From Zoogloea sp041908905 (GTDB lineage: Bacteria; Pseudomonadota; Gammaproteobacteria; Burkholderiales; Rhodocyclaceae): a stretch of 64,000 nt of DNA. The notes beneath the pieces are model-generated. The model did no database searches. It saw only the letters and a list, made by a program, of their open reading frames with translations, and was not told the DNA's origin. How positions within the stretch are numbered: position 1 is the stretch's first letter; every line of letters starts with the position of its first letter. A program made the translations under genes and the position numbers. The stretch is from contig NZ_JAYREK010000002.1 of NCBI RefSeq assembly GCF_041908905.1, positions 186,001 to 250,000 of the forward strand, given 5' to 3'. Shown piece by piece: positions 1-6,309 of this stretch.

Positions 1-168
1 GAGGGCCACCAGCGCCGACAGGCCCACGTAGTTGAGCAGCGTGACGTAGAACTCCGGCAGCACCAGCGGCGCGACCGCCAGCAGCGCCAGGAACACGCCG
101 AGCACCAGCCTGGGGCTGAGCCGCGATGCGCCGCCGGGCAGGCTGCGGGTTTGGGTGTTTGCGTTCAT
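1..168 (-). CDS. LivM-type branched-chain amino acid ABC permease, N-terminal part (runs off the left edge)
   Basis: Only the first 56 or so codons are present and the gene continues beyond position 1. The start codon at 168-166 overlaps the stop of the upstream LivH-type gene in an ATGA arrangement, typical of translational coupling. The visible part has a short polar head followed by a hydrophobic stretch ending in a Tyr-Val-Thr-Leu-Leu-Asn-Tyr segment, as in the first membrane helix of LivM permeases. It would form the second membrane subunit of the importer whose binding protein and LivH subunit are encoded at 165-2415. The substrate is probably an aromatic acid, not an amino acid, given the mhp genes in the same operon, but that is inference. 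Confidence 0.8.
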   Translation of the reverse strand, partial: MNANTQTRSLPGGASRLSPRLVLGVFLALLAVAPLVLPEFYVTLLNYVGLSALVAL

Positions 169-1193
169 TCTTCTTCCTCCACGTGGTGGGAAGTCAGGGA
201 GCGCCACATCAGCACCGGGATGATCAGCGTGAACACGATGACGTCCTTGAAGGCGCTCGCCCAGAAGGACGAGAAGGATTCGAGCAGGCCGACCAGGATC
301 GCACCGCCCGCCGCCAGCGGGTAGCTCGCCAGCCCGCCGATGATGGCGGCAACGAAGCCCTTCAGGCCGATCAGGAAGCCGCTGTCGTAGTAGATGGTGG
401 TGATCGGCGCCACCAGCAGGCCCGACAACACGCCGATGACCGCCGCCAGGAAGAAGGTCAGCCGCCCCGCCAGCGCCGGCGAGATGCCCATCAGGCGCGC
501 GCCGTTGCGGTTAATGGCGGTGGCGCGCAGGGCCTTGCCGTAGAGCGTGCGGTCGAAGAACAGGTACAGCCCGACGATCAGCACCACCGACGCGCCGAGC
601 ACCACCAGCGTATGTCCGCCGACCATCAGCGAACCGAGCTCGAACTGGGCGTCGCTGAAGGGCTGGGTGCGCGAGCCTTCGGGGCCGAAGATCAGCAGGC
701 CGAGGCCGACCATCGCCAGATGCACCGCCACCGAGATGATCAGCAGCACCAGCACCGGCGCCTCGGCGACCGGCTGGAAGGCCACCCGGTAGAGCATCGG
801 GCCCATCGGCACGACGATCGCCAGGGCGATCAGCACCCGCAGAGCGGTGGGCAGGTCGGCCAGCGGCAGCACCCGCAGCACGCCCGCCAGCGCGAGCGGA
901 TAGGCCAGGTTCCACAGCACGGAGCGCCCGATGCTGCGCCGGCCGCTGGCCGAGAAGACGTCCACCGCCAGGGTCAGCGCGCCGCAGCCGACCAGCAGCC
1001 AGGTGGTGGCGGGAAAGTGGCCGGCCTCGAGGGCCGCCATCGTGAGGGCGCCCCAGGCGAGGAACTCCCCCTGCGGGATGAAGATGACCCGGGTGACGGC
1101 AAACACCAGCACCAGCGCCAGGGCCAGCAGCGCATAGATGGCGCCGTTGGTGACGCCGTCCTGGCCGAGCATTGCAATGATATCGGCATCCAT
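165..1193 (-). CDS. LivH-type ABC transporter permease
   Basis: A 342-residue integral membrane protein with about eight hydrophobic segments. The opening (residues about 10-45: DGVTNGAIYALLALALVLVF) is the signature start of LivH/HAAT-family permeases, and it ends in an acidic tail. Family members are usually about 300 residues, so this one is slightly long, with extra sequence around residues 60-110. An AGGAG ribosome-binding site precedes the ATG. It lies 88 bp downstream of the binding-protein gene and overlaps livM by 4 bp. It should form the inner-membrane channel with the LivM-type partner. Because mhpA and mhpB head the same transcription unit, the imported compound may be a phenylpropanoid or related aromatic acid (inference). 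Confidence 0.9.
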   Translation of the reverse strand: MDADIIAMLGQDGVTNGAIYALLALALVLVFAVTRVIFIPQGEFLAWGALTMAALEAGHFPATTWLLVGCGALTLAVDVFSASGRRSIGRSVLWNLAYPLALAGVLRVLPLADLPTALRVLIALAIVVPMGPMLYRVAFQPVAEAPVLVLLIISVAVHLAMVGLGLLIFGPEGSRTQPFSDAQFELGSLMVGGHTLVVLGASVVLIVGLYLFFDRTLYGKALRATAINRNGARLMGISPALAGRLTFFLAAVIGVLSGLLVAPITTIYYDSGFLIGLKGFVAAIIGGLASYPLAAGGAILVGLLESFSSFWASAFKDVIVFTLIIPVLMWRSLTSHHVEEEE

Positions 1194-1211
1194 CGAGGAC
1201 TCCTGTGCAGA

Positions 1212-1275
1212 CGCACCGGCGCTGCCTGGGCAGGCCGGTGCGGGAAGACGGCAAGGCGGCCGGGATGCCCCGGCC
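1212..1275 (-). repeat. Two inverted repeats between the binding-protein gene and the permease gene
   Basis: The first repeat has perfect 9-bp arms, CGCACCGGC at 1212-1220 and GCCGGTGCG at 1234-1242, around a 13-nt loop. The second has 7-bp arms at 1258-1264 and 1269-1275 with a 4-nt loop. Neither is followed by a T-run, so they are not intrinsic terminators. Hairpins at this position in ABC importer operons often protect the binding-protein mRNA end and lower expression of the downstream permeases; that role is inferred here. Confidence 0.5.
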
Positions 1276-1281
1276 AGGCCC

Positions 1282-2415
1282 TTACTTGACGAGCTTCCAG
1301 TGGTTGTTCTCGACCTTGATCATCACGATCGCGCTGGCGTCGTAGCCGGCATGGTCACCGGCGCTCATCGTGTAGACGCCGTTGGTGCCCACCAGCTTGC
1401 TGGTCTTCTCGAGGCCGTCGCGCAGCGCCGCGCGGAACTCCGGCGTGCCCGGCCTGGCCTTGCCCTTCTGGGCGCCGGTGATGGCGTTCTGCAGCAGCTG
1501 CCAGGCGTCCCAGGTGGCACCGGCGAAGGTGGAGCGGGAATCCGGGCCGTACTTGCCCTCGAGGGTCTGCACGAAGGCCACCGCGTTCTTCTTGGTGGGG
1601 TGGCTGTCGGGCAGCTGCTCGGCCACCAGCACCGGGCCGACCGGGATCAGCGCGCCTTCGACGTTCTTGCCGCCGACCCGCAGGAACTCCTTGCTGGTGA
1701 CGCCGTGGGACTGGTAGATGCGGCCCTTGAAGCCGCGCTCGCGCAGGGTGATCTGGGGCATCGCGGCGGGGGTGCCGGAGGCGCCCACGAAGACCGCGTC
1801 GGGCTTGGCGCTGATCAGCTTGAGCACCTGGGCCTGCACGCTCGGGTCGGCGCGGCCGTAACGCTCGGCGGCGACGATGGTGATCTTGCCTTCGGCGGCC
1901 TTGGTGAGGGCCTTGTGCAGCAGCTCGCCCCAGGAGTCCGAGAAGCCGATGAAGCCGACCGTCTTGACGCCGGCGGCGACCATGTCGGCCACCACGCGCT
2001 GCACCATCAGGTCGGCGGAGGGCTCGCTGCGGAACACGAAGTGGCGCTTGTCGCCGGCGACGTCGAGGGGGGCGACGGAGACCATCGGCACCTTCTCGCC
2101 GTTGGCCACGTCGGCCATCGCCACCGCGGTGCTGATGAGGTTGGGGCCGAGGATGGCGTCGACCTTGTCCTCGCTGATCAGCTTGCGCACGTTCTTGACG
2201 GCGGCGGTGGGGTCGGTGGCGTCGTCGAGGAGGATGAAGTTCACCTTCTCGCCGCCGACGCTGGCCGGGAACAGCGACACGGCCTTGCGCGTCTCGGCGC
2301 CGAGGGCGGCGGCCGGGCCGGTGAGGGAGGCGACCACGCCGACGTTGATGTCGGCCAGGGCCGGGGCGGCCGCCAGCGCGGCGGCGGTGATCACGAACAG
2401 GTTCTTGAGTTTCAT
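1282..2415 (-). CDS. Periplasmic binding protein of a LivK-type ABC importer
   Basis: A 377-residue protein with an N-terminal signal peptide (MKLKNLFVITAAALAAAPALA, cleavage predicted after ALA near residue 21), followed by the type I periplasmic-binding fold: NVGVVASLTGPAAALG, then an ILGPNL segment and a C-terminal YDA(S/A)-rich lobe. The start at 2415 is chosen because of the good GAGGAG site upstream and the signal peptide; the frame stays open further upstream, but only as antisense to mhpB. This family (Peripla_BP_6) binds amino acids or, in several aromatic degraders, aromatic acids. Its place directly behind mhpB suggests capture of 3-hydroxyphenylpropionate or a related phenylpropanoid (inference). 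Confidence 0.88.
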   Translation of the reverse strand: MKLKNLFVITAAALAAAPALADINVGVVASLTGPAAALGAETRKAVSLFPASVGGEKVNFILLDDATDPTAAVKNVRKLISEDKVDAILGPNLISTAVAMADVANGEKVPMVSVAPLDVAGDKRHFVFRSEPSADLMVQRVVADMVAAGVKTVGFIGFSDSWGELLHKALTKAAEGKITIVAAERYGRADPSVQAQVLKLISAKPDAVFVGASGTPAAMPQITLRERGFKGRIYQSHGVTSKEFLRVGGKNVEGALIPVGPVLVAEQLPDSHPTKKNAVAFVQTLEGKYGPDSRSTFAGATWDAWQLLQNAITGAQKGKARPGTPEFRAALRDGLEKTSKLVGTNGVYTMSAGDHAGYDASAIVMIKVENNHWKLVK

Positions 2416-2456
2416 TGTTGTCTCCTCGGTCTTGAGTGGGGTTGGATGGTGCGGAT

Positions 2457-3410
2457 TCATGCGTCGGTGGCGGCGCCGGTGAGCGCGGCGAAACCGGCGA
2501 TCCATTCGGGGATCGCCCGGTAGAAGCGGGGACTGGCCGTGTAGCGGCCGCCGGTGGCGGCGTTCATCGCGGCGTTGGCCGCCACCCAGGTCTTCACCTC
2601 GTGGGCCGAGGCGCCGGCGGCCTCGGTGATGGCGGCGTTGCCGTAGCCGTCGAGGGCGGTCCAGTCCTGGCAGGCCAGGTTGGCCAGGAAGGCCTCGTCC
2701 CAGTTGGGATTGAGGGGATGCAGCGGGCTGTCGCCGCCGGCAAAGCGGATCGCCGCGTCGAGGGTGCGCTGCTGGCGGGCGGCGCGGGCGGCGGCGTCGG
2801 GGTTGCGGCCGGCGATCAGGCGCTCGGCCACCTCGGGGGTGGCGGTGGCGATCTGCGGCACCGGCGGATTGTGGGACAGGCCGCCGGAACCGATGAAGAG
2901 CACCCGCTTGCCGAGCCCGCGGGCAAACTCGCCCACCGCCTCGCCGAACTGGCGGGCGCGGCGGAAGCTCACCAGCGGCGGCGCGACGCTGTTGATGAAG
3001 AGCGGGATCACCGGGTAGCGGGCGAGGCCGCCGGTGAGCTCTTCGAGCGGCTGGGCGAAGCCGTGGTCCACCTGCATGCGGTAGGACACGGCGAGGTCGA
3101 TGTCGCGGGCCACCACGTGATCGGCGCAGGCCTCGGCGATCTCCCGCGGCACGCGGAGCGGGCCCGCCGAGGTGGCGTAGTCGCCCACCGAGTCGGCCGC
3201 GACGCCGAGGCACAGCTGGGGCATCGTCTCCAGGAAGAAGCCGTTGTAGTGGTCCGGCGCGAACAGGAAGACCAGCTCCGGGTCGAAGGCCTCGATCTCG
3301 GCGCGCAGCCGGGCGACGACACCGGCAACCTCATTGACCACCGCGGCCGGCGGGTCGAAGTAGCCCTTCAGCGGGGTGTGCGAGAGGCAGGCGAGCAGCG
3401 CGGCGGTCAT
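2457..3410 (-). CDS. mhpB: 2,3-dihydroxyphenylpropionate 1,2-dioxygenase (extradiol ring cleavage)
   Basis: A 317-residue class III (LigB-type) extradiol dioxygenase, close to the 314 residues of E. coli MhpB. It opens the ring of 3-(2,3-dihydroxyphenyl)propionate, or of the cinnamate analogue, at the meta position using Fe(II). The two acid/base histidines of MhpB are visible as His116 (in QVDHGFAQP) and His180 (in GGLSHNPP), and an iron-site-type PDHYN motif lies near residue 52. The ATG at 3410 overlaps the mhpA stop as ATGA, so the two are probably translationally coupled. The product would go to the MhpC hydrolase, which is not in this window. The gene is followed after 41 bp by the ABC binding-protein gene. 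Confidence 0.93.
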   Translation of the reverse strand: MTAALLACLSHTPLKGYFDPPAAVVNEVAGVVARLRAEIEAFDPELVFLFAPDHYNGFFLETMPQLCLGVAADSVGDYATSAGPLRVPREIAEACADHVVARDIDLAVSYRMQVDHGFAQPLEELTGGLARYPVIPLFINSVAPPLVSFRRARQFGEAVGEFARGLGKRVLFIGSGGLSHNPPVPQIATATPEVAERLIAGRNPDAAARAARQQRTLDAAIRFAGGDSPLHPLNPNWDEAFLANLACQDWTALDGYGNAAITEAAGASAHEVKTWVAANAAMNAATGGRYTASPRFYRAIPEWIAGFAALTGAATDA

Positions 3411-5041
3411 TGGGCCCTGCCTCCGGCGTCGAGGCCCATCTTGTCGGCGACGGCGGCGATCAGCCCATTGACCTCGATCGGGTAGGAAATACCGGCCACG
3501 AAGCGGTCGGGGCGCAGCAGCACGATGGAGCCCGGATGCTGGCCGAACCACTCCTTGAGGCGCATCTGCTCGTCGCCGAGGACGTCGGTGTCGGCGGTCA
3601 TGTCGACGGTCCGGTCGATCTGCACCACCGGCTTGAGGGTCACGATCTTCGCGTCGAGGGCCTTCAGGATCGCGCGGCTGCGGTCATCCAGCCAGTAGTT
3701 GGGGTCGGCGCCCCAGGCAAGCAGCGCAAAGCCCCTGCCCAGCGCGTCGTCGAGCAGCTTGACCTCGCCGGCCCGGGTGCGCACCTTGGGCTGGATGAAC
3801 ATCCGGCCCACCGGCGAATTCTTGCGGCGCACCTTCTCGTGCACCACCAGGCCGTTCTCGTAGAAGGGCATCGGCTTGAAACGCATCTCCATGAAGTAGC
3901 GCTTCACCGGCGGGATGTAGTTGAGCACCCAGGTGGTCACGTCGCGCAGGCCGGCCAGGAAGGCGTTGCGCGGCGAGAAGATGCGCCCGGCGGCCACCGA
4001 CAGGTCGATCATCGCCTTCGCGTGGAGCGGGCGCTCGGACTGGTAGGTTTCGAGGAGCGCGTCACTGCCCTTGCCGTTGATCACGTAGGCCAGCTTCCAG
4101 GCCAGGTTGGTGGCGTCGCGCATGCCGGTGTTGTAGCCCTGGCCCTGCCACACCGGCATGATGTGCGCCGCGTCGCCGGCCAGCAGGATGCGGCCGATCT
4201 TCCAGCGCTCGGCGATGCGCGCGTTGTGGGTGTAGACGCGCTTGCGGATGAAGTCGAGGCGGCTGATGTCCACGTGGGCCGGCAGCACCTTGGCCAGCAG
4301 CTCGGCCATCCGCTCGGGGGTGGTCACCTGCTCCTCGGTCTCGTCCTCGAAGATCATGAACTCGAAACGGCGCACGCCGTCGGGCAGCGCCACCGACACG
4401 TAGGGCCGCTGCGGGTCGCTGTGCATGTAGATGTTGGGCACGCCGAGGGGGTCGTTGCGGATGTCCACCACCAGCCACTTCGAGGTGTCGGTGAAGCCGC
4501 CGAAGCCGATGCCCAGCGTGGTGCGCACGAAGCTGCGGCCGCCGTCGCTGGCCACCAGGTACTTGCAGCGCAGCGGATTGACCTTGCCCTGGTGCTTGAC
4601 GGTGAGGCTCACGCCGCCGGCGTCCTGGTCGAACTTCTCCAGCTCGGCCCCCATCCACACCTCGACGTTGGGGAAGCGCTTGAGGCCGTCCATCAGCTCC
4701 CGGTCGACGGCGGGCTGGTTGAAGGCGTTGCGGCGCGACCAGCCGAAGTCGTCGGTGCGCGGCTCGATGGATGCGAAGCAGCGCCCGCTGGCCGTCACGA
4801 AGCGCATCCAGTGGTAGGGGGTCAGGTGCTGCTGCACCACACCGGCCAGGCCGATGCCCTGGATGGTGCGCAGGCATTCGTCGTCCATGCCGACGGCGCG
4901 GGGGTAGTCGATCAGCGCCTCGCCCTTTTCGAGCAGGAGCACCCGGACGCCATACTGGCCGAGGGTGTTGCTGATGGTCAGGCCGACAGGGCCAGCGCCG
5001 ACGACGACCACGTCGGCATCGAAGTGTTGCGCAGCACTCAT
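3407..5041 (-). CDS. mhpA: 3-(3-hydroxyphenyl)propionate 2-hydroxylase, FAD-dependent
   Basis: A 544-residue flavoprotein aromatic hydroxylase; the E. coli enzyme has 554 residues. It ortho-hydroxylates 3-hydroxyphenylpropionate or 3-hydroxycinnamate with NADH and O2, the first step of the mhp pathway. Seen in the sequence: the N-terminal FAD-binding GAGPVGLT motif near residues 15-22, and the second flavin-contact motif GDAAHIMPVWQGQG with downstream GMRDA..NLAWKL. The start at 5041 is chosen because it places a GAGAGA site just upstream and the first strand at residue 10; the frame is open further upstream but carries no family sequence. It is the first gene of the leftward operon mhpA-mhpB-ABC importer and is transcribed divergently from mhpR. 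Confidence 0.93.
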   Translation of the reverse strand: MSAAQHFDADVVVVGAGPVGLTISNTLGQYGVRVLLLEKGEALIDYPRAVGMDDECLRTIQGIGLAGVVQQHLTPYHWMRFVTASGRCFASIEPRTDDFGWSRRNAFNQPAVDRELMDGLKRFPNVEVWMGAELEKFDQDAGGVSLTVKHQGKVNPLRCKYLVASDGGRSFVRTTLGIGFGGFTDTSKWLVVDIRNDPLGVPNIYMHSDPQRPYVSVALPDGVRRFEFMIFEDETEEQVTTPERMAELLAKVLPAHVDISRLDFIRKRVYTHNARIAERWKIGRILLAGDAAHIMPVWQGQGYNTGMRDATNLAWKLAYVINGKGSDALLETYQSERPLHAKAMIDLSVAAGRIFSPRNAFLAGLRDVTTWVLNYIPPVKRYFMEMRFKPMPFYENGLVVHEKVRRKNSPVGRMFIQPKVRTRAGEVKLLDDALGRGFALLAWGADPNYWLDDRSRAILKALDAKIVTLKPVVQIDRTVDMTADTDVLGDEQMRLKEWFGQHPGSIVLLRPDRFVAGISYPIEVNGLIAAVADKMGLDAGGRAQ

Positions 5042-5215
5042 GGAGTCTCTCTTCTCGGTTGGGATCGGGTCGGGCCGGCCTGCAAGCCACCCGCCCGCCG
5101 CGGATGTGTATTTATTGGTCTGTGTCGATGCCGGACGCCCCGGGCGGCCTTGGGCCCGAAAGGCGGCAGAAACCAAAAATCGCCAAATTCATTAATGGCA
5201 TCATTGACAAAATTG

Positions 5216-5243
5216 ATTCTACGACCGGCGACCAGGGGCGCAA
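5216..5243 (-). promoter_or_regulatory. Possible mhpA promoter (-35 TTGCGC, -10 TAGAAT)
   Basis: Read on the minus strand, TTGCGC (5243-5238) and TAGAAT (5221-5216) are separated by 16 bp. The weak -35 fits a promoter that needs an activator. The predicted start near 5209 leaves a leader of about 170 nt to mhpA. The assignment rests on pattern only. Confidence 0.4.
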
Positions 5244-5259
5244 AATGTGACGACCCAAA

Positions 5260-5276
5260 CATCCACCTGTTGCACA
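5260..5276. promoter_or_regulatory. MhpR operator (activator binding site)
   Basis: CATCCACCTGTTGCACA at these positions matches the 17-bp E. coli MhpR operator (GGTGCACCTGGTGCACA, quoted from memory) at 13 of 17 positions, including the central ACCTG and the TGCACA half. It lies in the divergent mhpR-mhpA intergenic region, roughly 60 bp upstream of the predicted mhpA start of transcription, which is similar to the spacing at the E. coli Pa promoter. A partly overlapping inverted repeat, TGTTG-CA-CAACA, spans 5268-5279. Confidence 0.6.
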
Positions 5277-5303
5277 ACATTGTTTTAAAAAGGATTTTTA
5301 GTC

Positions 5304-6152
5304 ATGCGCAAGAACGGTGGTGCCGATTACGCCGTGGTCCGGGGCCTCACCCGCGGGCTCGATCTCCTGAAGGCCCTCAACAGCCAGGAGGGTGGCCGCT
5401 CGACCCTCGGGCAACTGGCGCAGGTCACCGGCCTGCACCGCACCACGGTGCGCCGCCTGCTCGAAACCCTGATCTCGGAAGGCTACGTGCGGCGCAGCGA
5501 ATCGGACGACCGCTACTGCCTGACCCTCCACGTGCGCTCCCTGGCCGAAGGCTTCCGCGACGAGGACTGGATCTCGTCGATCGCGGCGCCGGCCCTCAGC
5601 GAGCTGCTGCAGACGGTGGTGTGGCCCTCGGACCTGACCACCCCCCAGGGCGCGGGAATGATGATCCGCGAGTCGACCCACCGCTTCAGCCCGCTGTCCT
5701 TCCACCGGGCGATGGTCGGCCAGACCATCCCGATGCTGCTGACGGCCGCCGGCCGGGCCTATTTTGCCCATTGCCCCGAGACCCAGCGGGAGCAGCTCCT
5801 CCACATGATCCGGGCCGGTGACGGCGTCGAGGCCCGCCTGGCCGCCGACGACCGCTTCGTCGCCCGGCTCGTCTCCAACACCCGCGTGCTGGGCTTCGGC
5901 AGCAACGACGGCGAATGGACGTCCCAGCGCAAGGTGGGCGCCATCGCGGTGCCGATCCGGCTGGGAGAGCAGGCCGTCGCGGCGGTCAACATCGTCTATC
6001 TCAACCGGCTGCTGACCCTCAAGGAAGCCGAACGCCGCTTCCTGCCCGCGCTGCAGCGGGCCGCGATGCGGATCGAGACCCAGCTGTCGGACGGCCCCTC
6101 GCCCCTCGCCGGGCCGCTGCCCGATCCCCTCCCCGGGAACCCCGCACCGTGA
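5304..6152 (+). CDS. mhpR: IclR-family transcriptional activator of the mhp genes
   Basis: A 282-residue IclR-family regulator. The N-terminal winged helix-turn-helix (residues about 10-70, RGLTRGLDLLKALN then STLGQLAQVTGLHRTTVRRL) is followed by the IclR effector-binding domain (residues about 85-265). E. coli MhpR activates mhpABCDFE in response to 3-hydroxyphenylpropionate. Divergent orientation from mhpA and an MhpR-like operator between them support the assignment. An AGGA site at 5291-5294 precedes the ATG. The last 20 residues are a Pro/Gly-rich tail that the family does not need. Confidence 0.9.
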   Translation: MRKNGGADYAVVRGLTRGLDLLKALNSQEGGRSTLGQLAQVTGLHRTTVRRLLETLISEGYVRRSESDDRYCLTLHVRSLAEGFRDEDWISSIAAPALSELLQTVVWPSDLTTPQGAGMMIRESTHRFSPLSFHRAMVGQTIPMLLTAAGRAYFAHCPETQREQLLHMIRAGDGVEARLAADDRFVARLVSNTRVLGFGSNDGEWTSQRKVGAIAVPIRLGEQAVAAVNIVYLNRLLTLKEAERRFLPALQRAAMRIETQLSDGPSPLAGPLPDPLPGNPAP

Positions 6153-6200
6153 CGGCTGTCACGACAAGGGCGGCCCTCGGCCCGCCACACCGCCGGTCAC

Positions 6201-6237
6201 ATAGCGGAGTGCTATCGAAAAGATGGCAGCAATCAAT
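6201..6237 (+). promoter_or_regulatory. OxyR operator upstream of katG
   Basis: Four tetranucleotides occur at exact 11-bp spacing: ATAG (6201-6204), CTAT (6212-6215), ATGG (6223-6226) and CAAT (6234-6237), each separated by 7 bp. This is the ATAG-N7-CTAT-N7-ATAG-N7-CTAT consensus of OxyR with two mismatches. It lies about 75 bp upstream of the katG start, so katG is probably induced by peroxide through OxyR. Confidence 0.8.
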
Positions 6238-6266
6238 TAGCGCCTGGGGCACCCCGCCCGTACGAT
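6238..6266 (+). promoter_or_regulatory. Possible katG promoter (-35 TTAGCG, -10 TACGAT)
   Basis: TTAGCG at 6238-6243 and TACGAT at 6261-6266 are spaced by 17 bp. The -35 abuts the right end of the OxyR operator, the usual geometry for class I OxyR activation. The leader to the ATG would be about 38 nt. Confidence 0.5.
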
Positions 6267-6309
6267 GAAAGTGTTGCTTCGTTAAACCTTGACCATCGGG
6301 AGAAAAAAC

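Noticed and set aside
1282..3213. Possible fusion of the binding protein to an upstream 265-residue segment
   Set aside because: The extra part is out of frame with mhpB and is Arg/Pro-rich; the signal peptide and ribosome site at 2415 mark the real start.
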